This document shows positions 50,794 through 59,054 of a stretch of DNA of 64,000 bases, in pieces. Both the position numbers and the translations under genes were made by a program. The stretch spans positions 1 to 64,000 of the forward strand of contig JBDTYA010000060.1 of assembly GCA_040005915.1 (NCBI GenBank), given 5' to 3'. The notes under the pieces are model-generated. The model was not told the origin of the DNA, searched no databases, and saw only the letters and a list, made by a program, of their open reading frames with translations. The first letter of the stretch is position 1. Every line of letters begins with the position of its first letter. Source of the DNA: JAENVT01 sp040005915 (GTDB lineage Bacteria > Actinomycetota > Acidimicrobiia > Acidimicrobiales > Ilumatobacteraceae).

Positions 50794-51749
50794 CGGCCGA
50801 TTCGTCGACCGTCCGCAGTGCAACCCGCAGTCCGGTGCGACACGCCCACCCGATGGGCATCGTGGCGATGATCGCCGTCGTGGTCACCTTCAGCGCCAGC
50901 TCGACGATCGTGCGCAAGGCGGGTGCACCCGGGCCGACGATCGCGTTCTGGCGCATGCTGATGTCGGGTGCCGTCTGGACGATCCTGCTGCGTATCAGGG
51001 AGGGTCGGTTCGTCAGCGCTCAGGAATGGCGGCGGGCCCTCCCCACCGGCATGGTCCTCGGCGTCAACATCCTGTTCTTCTACACATCGGCCACCCGAAC
51101 GAGCGTCGCCAACTTGGAGTTCATCAACGCGCTCGCGCCGCTGTTGCTGATACCGGCCGGGGCCATGCTGTTCCACGAGAGGATCGACCGCCGCTCCACG
51201 TTGTTCGGTGTGATCTCCATCGTCGGTCTGGCGATGGTGTTGTTCGCCGCCCCCCGCAACGGAGCGGCGACATGGTACGGCAATGGCCTCTCGGTCCTCT
51301 CGCTCGCCGCGTGGTGCGGATACATGCTCTCCAGCCGCCAACTCCGCGGCCGTACCAGCATCGCGGCGTTGATGGCGTCGGCCCTGCCGATCGCGATGCT
51401 CACGACCTTGCCGGTCGTGTTGATCTCCGGCGACATCGGCAAGTTCGACGCTCACTCGATGGGTTTCATCGTCATCCTCACGGTGTTGACGGGCGTCGGC
51501 GCGCACGGGTTGATCGTGTACGCGCAACGCAAGGTGCCGATCGGCATCATGTCGATGCTGCAGGTCGGACAACCGGCCCTCGCCGTCGTCTGGTCGGCCG
51601 TCTTCCTGAGCCAGTCGATCCGCGCCGTGCAGGTCGTCGGCATGGCGATGGTGGTCTCCGGGTTGGCCACCGTCGTCGTGCAGACCCAGCGTCGCACGGC
51701 TAGATTGTTGGCAACCGAAAACGGGGAGCTCACAGGATCGGTGGGCTGA
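50790..51749 (+). CDS. EamA/DMT-family drug/metabolite transporter
   Basis: 319 residues, ten membrane helices in two EamA repeats (FSASSTIVRKAGAPGPTIAFWRM; LINALAPLLLIPAGAMLFHE and GIMSMLQVGQPALAVVWSAVFLSQSI). DMT permeases export amino acids or other small metabolites. The start is a GTG that overlaps the CDF stop (GTGA). Its stop codon lies inside the conserved CUGAGA of the TPP aptamer, so the riboswitch promoter must lie within this gene. Confidence 0.88.
   Translation: MTADSSTVRSATRSPVRHAHPMGIVAMIAVVVTFSASSTIVRKAGAPGPTIAFWRMLMSGAVWTILLRIREGRFVSAQEWRRALPTGMVLGVNILFFYTSATRTSVANLEFINALAPLLLIPAGAMLFHERIDRRSTLFGVISIVGLAMVLFAAPRNGAATWYGNGLSVLSLAAWCGYMLSSRQLRGRTSIAALMASALPIAMLTTLPVVLISGDIGKFDAHSMGFIVILTVLTGVGAHGLIVYAQRKVPIGIMSMLQVGQPALAVVWSAVFLSQSIRAVQVVGMAMVVSGLATVVVQTQRRTARLLATENGELTGSVG
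51701..51706 (+). promoter_or_regulatory. Putative -10 element (TAGATT) of the thiamine operon
   Basis: Inside the 3' end of the DMT gene, about 15 bases before the TPP aptamer begins. Confidence 0.4.
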
Positions 51750-51806
51750 GAGGGTGGGCGCCGCCACCGACCGGAACCTGATCTGGGTAATGCCAGCGGA
51801 GGGATG
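51719..51806 (+). promoter_or_regulatory. TPP riboswitch (THI element)
   Basis: Conserved blocks in order: CGGGGAGC (51722-51729), GGCTGAGAGGG (51744-51754), GAACCTGATCTGGGTAATGCCAGCGGAGGGA, the last ending at 51804. The P2 arms AGCTCAC and GTGGGCT pair. The aptamer ends four bases before the thiN ATG, and its 3' GGAGGGA is the only ribosome binding site, so ligand binding would hide it directly. It controls thiN and the three transporter genes. Confidence 0.93.
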
Positions 51807-51808
51807 CG

Positions 51809-52444
51809 ATGTCGCAAGTGGTGGTGGTGATCGGCGGCGGGCCCCTGTCGTCGCGCGCCATCGCCGAGATCGCGCCCACCGCCGTCGTCGTTGCTGCTGA
51901 TAGCGGGCTCGACCACGCCGTCGCCGCCGGCTTGAGACCGACCATCCTCGTCGGTGATCTCGACAGCATCTCGGCCCACGGGAAGATGTGGGCGTACGCG
52001 CACGAGCTGGAGATCGATCAACATCCGCAAGACAAGGGCTCGACGGACACAGAGCTCGCGCTGGCCCGTGCCACGGCCACCGACGCCACCCAACTGCTGG
52101 TGTGCGGTGCCTCGGGAGACCGCTTCGATCATGCCCTCGGCACCCTCGCCGCACTCGGCAACCCGACGCTCTCCCGCTTCGACAGCGTTCGGCTGTTGCT
52201 CGACGGCACCGCCATCCACGTGCTGCACCGCGATCGCTCGGTCGACCTGGATCTGGCCGTCGGCTCCCCCTTCTCGCTGCTCTCCCTGCACGGTACGTGC
52301 GCGGGCATCGAGGTCACAGGGGCGCGCTGGCCGCTGACCGGCGCCGAGTTCGAGCCGTGGAGCACCCTCGGCATCAGCAACGAGGCAACCGGTCTTCTTC
52401 ACGTCGCCGTCTCCGACGGCATCCTCACCCTGGTGGTCCCATGA
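51809..52444 (+). CDS. thiN: Thiamine pyrophosphokinase
   Basis: 211 residues. It makes TPP from thiamine and ATP. Seen: VVVIGGGPLSS, VVVAADSGLDHAVAAGLRPTILVGDLDSIS (ATP/thiamine site), the metal-binding KGSTDTELAL, GASGDRFDHALGTLAAL and a C-terminal beta domain with GISNEAT. GGAGGG five bases upstream is part of the riboswitch. As first gene of the operon it couples trapping of thiamine to its import. Stop overlaps the thiB start (ATGA). Confidence 0.93.
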   Translation: MSQVVVVIGGGPLSSRAIAEIAPTAVVVAADSGLDHAVAAGLRPTILVGDLDSISAHGKMWAYAHELEIDQHPQDKGSTDTELALARATATDATQLLVCGASGDRFDHALGTLAALGNPTLSRFDSVRLLLDGTAIHVLHRDRSVDLDLAVGSPFSLLSLHGTCAGIEVTGARWPLTGAEFEPWSTLGISNEATGLLHVAVSDGILTLVVP

Positions 52445-53511
52445 AACGCCCGTTCGCGGTCATCGCTGTCGTCGCACTCGCCGCTGCCGCCGCCGGTTGC
52501 GGTTCGGACGGTCCCCCGTCGACCGCACCCGCGGCGATCACCCTGGTCGCCTACGACTCCTTCCCGCCCGAGAAGACGACGCTCAACGATGCGCTCGACT
52601 CGTTCACCAAGAGCACCGGGATCGCGGTGAAGATCGTGATAGCCGGCGACGCCGGCACGATGGTGACCAAGGCCCGCCTGACGGCCGGTAACCCCGAAGG
52701 CGACGTGATGTGGGGCGTCGACAACACGCTGCTGTCGGCCGCGCTCGATGGCAAGGTGTTCACCAAGTACGAGCCGAACGACCTGAATGCGATCTCCACC
52801 GACCTCACCGCCCTGGTGCCGGGTCATGAGATGACACCGGTCGACTTCGGCGACGTCTGCGTCAACTACGACATCGGTTGGTTCAAGTCCCACGACCTGA
52901 AGCCACCCGGCGACCTCGACGATCTCGCCAAGCCGGAGTACAAGGACCTTCTGGTGGTGGAGAACCCATCGACATCCTCGCCCGGGCTGGCCTTCCTGTT
53001 GGCCACCATCGCCCACTCCGGCGCCGATGGTTGGCAGCGCTACTGGAAAGCCTTGCGAGCCAACGGCGTCGAGGTCGTCGACAGCTGGACCACCGCATAC
53101 GAGGACGAGTTCAGCGGCGCCGCCGGGTCGACCGGGACGCGTCCGTTGGTCGTCAGCTATGGGTCCAGCCCACCCGCGGAAGTGATCTTCGCCGACCCAC
53201 CGCGCACCGACGCCCCGACGGCGGTCGTCGACTCCACGTGCTTCAGGCAGGTGGAGTTCACCGGTGTGCTGCGCGGCACGAAACACGAGGCCGAGGCCCG
53301 CAGGCTCGTCGACTTCCTGATCAGCGGGCCCTTCCAGGCGGAGCTGCCACTGAATCTGTTCGTGTACCCGGCGCGCACGGACACACCACTGCCGGCGGAA
53401 TTCACCAAGTACTCGGCGGTGGCATCCCACCCGTTCACGGTCGACCCGGCCGACATCGCCGCAAACCGGCAACAGTGGCAGGACGAGTGGACGACCATCG
53501 TGCTGCGCTGA
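52441..53511 (+). CDS. thiB: Thiamine ABC transporter substrate-binding lipoprotein
   Basis: 356 residues. Lipoprotein signal with cysteine in AAAAAGCGS (MKRPFAVIAVVALAAAAAGC). The rest follows the ThiB/spermidine-type periplasmic-binding fold: LVAYDSFPPEKTTLNDALDSFTKSTGIAVKIV, DVMWGVDNTLLSAAL, VDFGDVCVNYDIGWF, VVENPSTSSPGLAFLLAT and VVDSTCFRQVEFTGVLRGTKH. The riboswitch upstream makes thiamine (or TPP) the likely ligand. Confidence 0.9.
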   Translation: MKRPFAVIAVVALAAAAAGCGSDGPPSTAPAAITLVAYDSFPPEKTTLNDALDSFTKSTGIAVKIVIAGDAGTMVTKARLTAGNPEGDVMWGVDNTLLSAALDGKVFTKYEPNDLNAISTDLTALVPGHEMTPVDFGDVCVNYDIGWFKSHDLKPPGDLDDLAKPEYKDLLVVENPSTSSPGLAFLLATIAHSGADGWQRYWKALRANGVEVVDSWTTAYEDEFSGAAGSTGTRPLVVSYGSSPPAEVIFADPPRTDAPTAVVDSTCFRQVEFTGVLRGTKHEAEARRLVDFLISGPFQAELPLNLFVYPARTDTPLPAEFTKYSAVASHPFTVDPADIAANRQQWQDEWTTIVLR

Positions 53512-55097
53512 ACCGCCCGTCGCGGTGGTTCGGCATCGCGCTCGCCGCGGCGCCTGTCGTGTTCATCTCCGGGTTCTACGTGTGGCCCGTGCTGACACTG
53601 CTGTGGACGACCTTGCACCAGGGTTCGGACGGCGGGTCGCTGCTCGGTCATGTCGGCGACGTCGTCTGGTTCACCATGTGGCAGGCCGTTGTCAGCACGA
53701 TCCTGACGTTGCTCGTCGGGATGCTGCCGGCATACGTGTTGGCCCGCTACAGCTTTCGTGGGCGCCGAATCCTGATGGCCGCGACGACCGTTCCATTCGT
53801 GCTGCCGACGGTCGTGGTCGGAGCAGCGTTCCTGGCGTTGCTGCCGGCCTCGTGGCACAACACGGCGCAGGCGATGATCGTCGCCCACGTGTTCTTCAAC
53901 GTGGCCGTCGTCGTACGGCTGGTGGGCTCGATGATCGCCGTGATCCCTCATGACCTCGTCGGCGCGGCGCGGACCTTGGGGGCGTCGCCGTGGCGCGCTG
54001 CGCGGTTGGTGATGATGCCGTTGTTGCGACCGGCGATGTGGTCGGCCGCCGCCGTGACCTTCCTGTTCAGCTTCACGTCGTTCGGCGTCGCCAAGCTGTT
54101 GGGCGGGCCGACGCACCCGACGCTCGAGGTCGAGATCGCCCGCCGGGCAACGCAGCTGGGTGATGTGAGTGGAGCCGCCGCCCTGTCGGCGCTGCAACTC
54201 GCGCTGCTCGCCGTGGTGATCGTGTGGAGCGCGCGCCGGCAACGCCGCGCCGCCATCGAGCTCGGCGGCGCAACCGCGCCACGGCGTCCGCGGCAACGCG
54301 GCGAGAGGGCGATGGTCGTGTGTTGTGTTGCCGGCGTGGGCATCGGCGTCGGAGCCCCGCTCGTCGCGTTGGTCAGCCGCTCGTTCGACGTCGGCGGCCG
54401 TTGGTCGCTGTCAGCATGGACGAAGCTCGGCAGCAACGACGTTCGACCCGGAGCCGGCCTCGGTGTGGATCCTGTCTCGGCGATCGGCGCGTCGTTGCGG
54501 TTTGCCGTCGTGGCCGCGCTCGTTGCCACGACGATCGGCTTCCTGGCCGCCGCGGCGATCAACGCCTCGCCCAGGCTCGGCACGCTGCTCGATGCGGGGC
54601 TCATGTTGCCCCTGGGCACATCCGCGGTCACGATCGGCCTCGGCATGTTGATCACGTTCGACACTCCCCCGTTCGACTGGCGCGCCAGGTGGTGGCTCGT
54701 GCCTCTCGGTCACGCGCTCGTTGCGGTGCCGTTCGTCGTGCGCGTCCTGCTGGCCGTGCTGCGCGCCATCCCGAGCGACCTTCGCGCCGCGGCCGCCACG
54801 TTGGGGGCGACCCCGATCCGGGCGTGGTGGCAAGTCGATGCACGGGCGCTTCGCCTGCCGCTGATCGCCGCCACCGGTTTCTCGGCAGCCATCTCGCTGG
54901 GTGAGTTCGGTGCCACCACCGTCCTCAGCCGTTCGGGCAATGAGACCCTGCCGATCGCGATCGGTCGCCTCGTGGGCCGGGCAGGTGCGCTCCCTCGCGC
55001 TCAGGCGTTCGCGCTCGCGACAATCCTCCTGATCCTGACGACTGTGATCGTGATGGCGTCCGGCAGTAGTCGACGGCTTGCGGCCGACGATGCTTGA
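53487..55097 (+). CDS. thiP: Thiamine ABC transporter permease, fused two-domain type
   Basis: 536 residues, about 12 membrane helices. Two binding-protein-dependent permease domains, each with an EAA-type loop: AARTLGASPWRAARLVMMPLLRP (first half) and AAATLGATPIRAWWQVDARALRLPL (second half). This is the ThiP double-permease layout. The GTG at 53487 with AGGA three bases upstream lies 25 bp inside the end of thiB, and the last bases overlap thiQ by eight. Confidence 0.88.
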   Translation: MDDHRAALNRPSRWFGIALAAAPVVFISGFYVWPVLTLLWTTLHQGSDGGSLLGHVGDVVWFTMWQAVVSTILTLLVGMLPAYVLARYSFRGRRILMAATTVPFVLPTVVVGAAFLALLPASWHNTAQAMIVAHVFFNVAVVVRLVGSMIAVIPHDLVGAARTLGASPWRAARLVMMPLLRPAMWSAAAVTFLFSFTSFGVAKLLGGPTHPTLEVEIARRATQLGDVSGAAALSALQLALLAVVIVWSARRQRRAAIELGGATAPRRPRQRGERAMVVCCVAGVGIGVGAPLVALVSRSFDVGGRWSLSAWTKLGSNDVRPGAGLGVDPVSAIGASLRFAVVAALVATTIGFLAAAAINASPRLGTLLDAGLMLPLGTSAVTIGLGMLITFDTPPFDWRARWWLVPLGHALVAVPFVVRVLLAVLRAIPSDLRAAAATLGATPIRAWWQVDARALRLPLIAATGFSAAISLGEFGATTVLSRSGNETLPIAIGRLVGRAGALPRAQAFALATILLILTTVIVMASGSSRRLAADDA

Positions 55098-55725
55098 AGT
55101 CCGAGATGTCGACGTGCAGTTCGGGGACCGGCTCGTACTCGACCGCCTGTCACTCCGGGTCGACGACGGCGAAGTGGTCGCCGTGCTCGGCCCGTCCGGT
55201 GCAGGCAAGAGCACCCTGCTGCGCGTCATCGCCGGGTTGCTGCTGCCCCGGTCGGGCACGGTGTCGCTGGACGGGAACGACATCACCACCCGACCAGCGC
55301 ATCTGCGCAACATCGGAATGATGTTCCAGGACGAGCAGTTGTTCCCGCACCTCGACGTCACCGGCAACGTCGCATTCGGCACCCGGATGCACAGGTGGCC
55401 GCCGGCGCAGGTGGGGCGGCGGGTCGACGAGCTGCTGGAGATCGTCGGGCTCGCCGGGTTCGGCGAGCGTCGGATCGATCGGCTCAGCGGGGGCGAGAAG
55501 AAGCGCGTCGCCCTCGCCCGCTCGCTCGCGCCGCGGCCTGCCGTGCTGCTGCTCGACGAGCCGCTGACCGGGCTCGATCGCGAGCTGCACGACCGACTTG
55601 CATCGGAGCTCGCCGAGGTGCTGCGCGCCACGGCGACCACCGCGATCCTGGTGACACACGACCGCGACGAGGCGGCGGCACTGGCCGGCCGGGTCGTTGA
55701 ATGGAGCGACCTTCAGCCGGTGTGA
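55090..55725 (+). CDS. thiQ: Thiamine ABC transporter ATP-binding protein
   Basis: 211 residues, a short ABC ATPase. Seen: Walker A GPSGAGKSTLLR, Q-loop MMFQDEQLFPHL, signature LSGGEKKRVALARSL, Walker B AVLLLDEPLTGLD and the H-loop VTHDRDEAA. The final 13 bases overlap the convergent universal-stress gene. Completes the thiN-thiB-thiP-thiQ operon under the TPP riboswitch. Confidence 0.92.
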   Translation: MLEVRDVDVQFGDRLVLDRLSLRVDDGEVVAVLGPSGAGKSTLLRVIAGLLLPRSGTVSLDGNDITTRPAHLRNIGMMFQDEQLFPHLDVTGNVAFGTRMHRWPPAQVGRRVDELLEIVGLAGFGERRIDRLSGGEKKRVALARSLAPRPAVLLLDEPLTGLDRELHDRLASELAEVLRATATTAILVTHDRDEAAALAGRVVEWSDLQPV

Positions 55726-56144
55726 ACGATCAGCACCGGTCGGTGCGATTGATGAGCGAGGCGGCTGGGCACCGAGCCGGTGAACTTGCGCACCCGTCCG
55801 GTCATGCTCTTGTTGCCGACCACGATCAGGTCGGCGTCGATCGCATCGGCCACGGCCATCAGCACCGAGGCGGGGTCGCCGACCCTCGGATGCTCGACGA
55901 CCCGGACGCCATGCCGTTTCCCGGCGTCGTGGCCGATCTTCGCCGCGGTCTTTGCCGAAGCATCCGACAGCGTCGCCACGGTCGCCGCCATCGTCGACGG
56001 CTCGCAGGCAACCGCTGCCGTCGGCGAGGCCGCCGCCACGACGTGCAGCTCGGCAGCGAACACTGCGGCCAGGCGCGCCGCATGGTCGACGGCGATCAGC
56101 GAACGGTCGGTGCCGTCGGTCCCCACCACGATCCTCGAGTACAT
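55713..56144 (-). CDS. Universal stress protein
   Basis: 143 residues, one UspA domain. Seen: RIVVGTDGTDRSLIAVDHAARLA and the C-terminal ATP loop ADLIVVGNKSMTGRVRKFTGSVPSRLAHQSHRPVLIV with most of the G-2x-G-9x-G-S pattern. ATP-binding branch likely. AAGGA stands seven bases before the ATG at 56144; the longer start at 56183 adds a polar stretch and a repeated CAGTGTCGT in its DNA. Confidence 0.9.
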   Translation of the reverse strand: MYSRIVVGTDGTDRSLIAVDHAARLAAVFAAELHVVAAASPTAAVACEPSTMAATVATLSDASAKTAAKIGHDAGKRHGVRVVEHPRVGDPASVLMAVADAIDADLIVVGNKSMTGRVRKFTGSVPSRLAHQSHRPVLIVHTG

Positions 56145-56236
56145 CGAAGGTTCCTTCTTGTCAGTGTCGTTCAGTGTCGTCATGGGAGTCGCCCGCGGAT
56201 CCGGGTGATACATCCACCGCGCCGACATCGATCGGA

Positions 56237-56242
56237 TACGGT
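56237..56242 (+). promoter_or_regulatory. Putative -10 element (TACGGT) of the Gfo/Idh/MocA gene
   Basis: Seven bases before the ATG at 56250. Confidence 0.5.
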
Positions 56243-56249
56243 CGCCGCG

Positions 56250-57284
56250 ATGGGCCAACAGCTGCGCGTCGGATTCCTCGGGGCCGGTCTCATCGCCACG
56301 TACCACTCGAAGAGCCTCCGTCACAGCGGCGCGCCTGTGGAGCGTGCTGGCGTCTACGACCCTGACCCCGACCGTGCCGCCGGCTTCGCGGCAGCATCGG
56401 GTCACACCGCTATGGCCGGCGAGGACGAGGTGCTCGACAGCTGCGATGCCGTCTATGTGTGCACGTGGACCAGCGAACACCTGCGCCAGGTCGAGAAGGC
56501 GGCCGCGCGGCACCTGGCGATCTTCTGTGAGAAGCCGCTGGCCTTCGACCTCGCGCTTGCCGAACGGATGACGGCCGTGGTCGAGTCGGCGGGCGTGGTC
56601 AACCAGGTCGGCCTCGTTCTGCGCCGTTCGCCCGCGTACCTGTGGGCCAAGCACCTGATCGACGAACCGTCGGCCGGGACGGTGATGGCCGTCGTCTTCC
56701 GCGACGACCAGTTCATCCCGGTGCAGGGACATTACGGTTCGACGTGGCGCGGCGACCGCGACCTGGCCGGGTCGGGCACGCTCCTCGAGCACAGCATCCA
56801 CGATGTCGACATGCTGCGTTTCCTGGTCGGAGACGTCGACCGTGTCAGTGCGCACACGACCAACTTCCACGGTCACGACGGGATCGAGGATGTCGCCACA
56901 GCGACCTTCCGCTTCACCGATGGCGCTCTCGGGACGTTGGCCAGCGTGTGGCACGACAACCTCGCCCGGCCCAGTCTTCGCAGGGTCGAGATCTTCTGCA
57001 GCAACCGTCACATCGTGATCGAAGGTGACGACTGGTACGGCCCGGTCGGTTGGACCGACACGGGCGGTGATTCGCACACGCTGGCGGACGACGATCTGTC
57101 GAGGGCGGTCGCTGCTATCCGCGAAGGAGCGGAGAACCCCGACGGCGAGTTCGTCGCTGCCGTGCTCGCCGGTACGCCTGCGATGCCGAGCTTCGCCGAG
57201 GCGGTCCGGGCCCACCGGATCGTCGAGGCGATGTACGCGTCGGCAGCGCTCGACGGTGCGTCGATGGAGATCTCTCGTGACTGA
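56250..57284 (+). CDS. Gfo/Idh/MocA-family oxidoreductase
   Basis: 344 residues. N-terminal Rossmann domain GFLGAGLIATYHSKSL, the VYVCTWTSEHLRQVEKAAARHLAIFCEKPLAFDLALAE block with the EKP cofactor motif, and a C-terminal alpha/beta domain with HSIHDVDMLRFLVGD (catalytic His). Likely acts on a sugar or inositol. Starts with a TACGGT, seven bases and ATG. The following GNAT gene overlaps by eight bases. Confidence 0.9.
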   Translation: MGQQLRVGFLGAGLIATYHSKSLRHSGAPVERAGVYDPDPDRAAGFAAASGHTAMAGEDEVLDSCDAVYVCTWTSEHLRQVEKAAARHLAIFCEKPLAFDLALAERMTAVVESAGVVNQVGLVLRRSPAYLWAKHLIDEPSAGTVMAVVFRDDQFIPVQGHYGSTWRGDRDLAGSGTLLEHSIHDVDMLRFLVGDVDRVSAHTTNFHGHDGIEDVATATFRFTDGALGTLASVWHDNLARPSLRRVEIFCSNRHIVIEGDDWYGPVGWTDTGGDSHTLADDDLSRAVAAIREGAENPDGEFVAAVLAGTPAMPSFAEAVRAHRIVEAMYASAALDGASMEISRD

Positions 57285-57741
57285 TCCCGCGAGGCACGGA
57301 TACATCGTCGTCGAGCTTGCCGCCGAACAGACCCACGCCCTGCGGCTGGCTGTGCTGCGCAACGACACACCCACTACGTCCGTGGTGTTCGATGGCGACG
57401 ATCTCACCGGCACCGTGCACCTCGGTGTCACCGCGAGCGACGTCGGCGGTGACGGCATCGTCGCCATCTCGACATGGGTACCCAAGTCGATCGGCGGCGA
57501 GCCGGCGGTGCAGCTGCGCGGCATGGCCACCGCGCAGTCGGTCCGAGGGACGGGTGTCGGGGTGATGTTGCTGGCAGAGGGCTGCCGGCGGGCGTCGGCG
57601 GTCGCTCCGCTCGTTTGGGCTCGCGCCCGCGACACGGCGCTCGGCTTCTACACACGCAACGGGTTCGATGTCGTGGGTGAGGGTTTCGTCGACCCGAGCA
57701 CCGGCAAACCGCACCATGTGATCGTCCGCCGGTCGACCTGA
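57277..57741 (+). CDS. GNAT-family N-acetyltransferase
   Basis: 154 residues. Acetyl-CoA motif A is seen in VQLRGMATAQSVRGTGVGVMLLAEGCRRA, then LVWARARDTALGFYTRNGFDVVGEGF (motif B) and a short C-terminus. It overlaps the preceding oxidoreductase by eight bases, so a joint role in making or modifying a sugar-like metabolite is plausible. Substrate unknown. Confidence 0.87.
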   Translation: MTDPARHGYIVVELAAEQTHALRLAVLRNDTPTTSVVFDGDDLTGTVHLGVTASDVGGDGIVAISTWVPKSIGGEPAVQLRGMATAQSVRGTGVGVMLLAEGCRRASAVAPLVWARARDTALGFYTRNGFDVVGEGFVDPSTGKPHHVIVRRST

Positions 57742-57787
57742 CGACAGGCTTCCGCTCCACGCCGGCGGATGGCCATCTGTGCCGCGG

Positions 57788-58069
57788 ATGAGCACCATCG
57801 CACAGGTCAACCAACTTCGAGCCACCGCAAACCACCTGCGATCGCTGGCGGGCAGGATCGGCGAGAGCCGGGCTTTGACCGCCTATGGGCTCGCCGACAC
57901 CGACACGTGGGTCGGAACAACCCAGCAGGTGTCGTACAGCGAGCTGGTAGCCGTGCGACGGTCGCTGCAAGCGAATCAGCAGGAGCTCACCGACACTGCC
58001 AAACACCTCGAGCGACAGGCCGAAGTCCTCGAGCAGCAGGCGCCGATCCTGAAGGCGGTTCCCTCGTGA
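57788..58069 (+). CDS. WXG100-like small helical protein
   Basis: 93 residues, predicted two helices with a central turn: residues around 40 read ADTDTWVGTTQQ, containing a W-x-G motif as in ESX/WXG100 secreted proteins, with a helical first half (QVNQLRATANHLRSLAGRIG) and a helical second half (ELVAVRRSLQANQQELTDTAKHLERQAEVLEQQ). No EccC, EccB or other secretion genes are in the window. Either the GTG at 57779 or the ATG at 57788 could start it; neither has a good ribosome binding site. It overlaps the next gene as GTGA. Confidence 0.6.
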   Translation: MSTIAQVNQLRATANHLRSLAGRIGESRALTAYGLADTDTWVGTTQQVSYSELVAVRRSLQANQQELTDTAKHLERQAEVLEQQAPILKAVPS

Positions 58070-58995
58070 CATTCCTGGCATTCGAGCGTACGCGCCTCGG
58101 TGTGTTGCGCACATGCCTCGAGGCCGCCATCGAGGACCTGCACAGCATGCGCTGCGACGACATGGCCGCCGCCGAGGCGATGCGGGGCATCCGCAGTGCG
58201 GCGCGCACCCTTGCCGAGGTGTGCCTGCCGCGGGTGCGGGCCGTGCTCGCCTTCACGGCGATGGACCTGTGCGTGCGCGCGACGAGCCCCAACGGCGGCG
58301 ACGTTGCCGAGGCACCCGGCTACAAGGTGATGGTCCGGAGCGGCTCGTGGGAGAGCATGACCGATCCCGAGCCGACCGTGGGCGCGTCGTCGCATCGTCG
58401 TCTCACGTTCGCCGAGGTCCTGACGGCCATCGCCGGCCACGCCTTGGTACCGATGGAGGCACCGCTCGACGCGCATGGCCACGCCGGCGAGCACTACACG
58501 TCGATCTCGTTCACCGCTCCGAATTCGGCGTTGATCGGGGAAGGGAACGTGACATCGAACGTGAAGAGGTTCTTCGACTTCATCGCCGACGGGTTCCCTC
58601 TCGGACTGCGCCAACACGACACGATCAGCATCTACCGGGTGACGGATGCCCGAGCCACGACGGTGCTACATGTGTTGACCGCGTACGACCGTGACGAGGG
58701 GCCGGAGATCGTGCCGGGTCGCACAGCGGCGGCAACGGTCTCGGGATACATGGTCATCTCGAGCAACCAGACGTCCATCGAAGTGAGCCATGGCATGGAG
58801 CAGGAGGGTGGGGACCCGACGGTCGGTGCGGTTCTCGCGACCGAGACCTCGTTGTACAGCGGCACGTTCTATCCGGACGAGGAACCGGAGTTCGAACCGG
58901 TGCCCGACGGGCAGGTCGGTGAAGGCGACGACCAGTGGACGTTCACGACGTCGGCGGCGCCGATGGCCGACGGGTGGGGTACGTGGGACGTGTGA
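58066..58995 (+). CDS. Uncharacterised protein coupled to the WXG100-like gene
   Basis: 309 residues, no recognised family. The first 75 residues are strongly helical (FERTRLGVLRTCLEAAIEDLHSMRCDDMAAAEAMRGIRSAARTL), the rest is beta-rich and acidic (EEPEFEPVPDGQVGEGDDQWTF). No signal peptide. GTG start overlaps the stop of the WXG-like gene, so the two are translated together. A helical N-terminus paired with a WXG-like partner is the layout of ESX substrates and chaperone-partner pairs; this is inference. Confidence 0.6.
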   Translation: MTFLAFERTRLGVLRTCLEAAIEDLHSMRCDDMAAAEAMRGIRSAARTLAEVCLPRVRAVLAFTAMDLCVRATSPNGGDVAEAPGYKVMVRSGSWESMTDPEPTVGASSHRRLTFAEVLTAIAGHALVPMEAPLDAHGHAGEHYTSISFTAPNSALIGEGNVTSNVKRFFDFIADGFPLGLRQHDTISIYRVTDARATTVLHVLTAYDRDEGPEIVPGRTAAATVSGYMVISSNQTSIEVSHGMEQEGGDPTVGAVLATETSLYSGTFYPDEEPEFEPVPDGQVGEGDDQWTFTTSAAPMADGWGTWDV

Positions 58996-59054
58996 CACCC
59001 GATTGACACATGATCGGAGGGCGCTCCGTCCGCGCTGATCAGGCACAATGCAGC

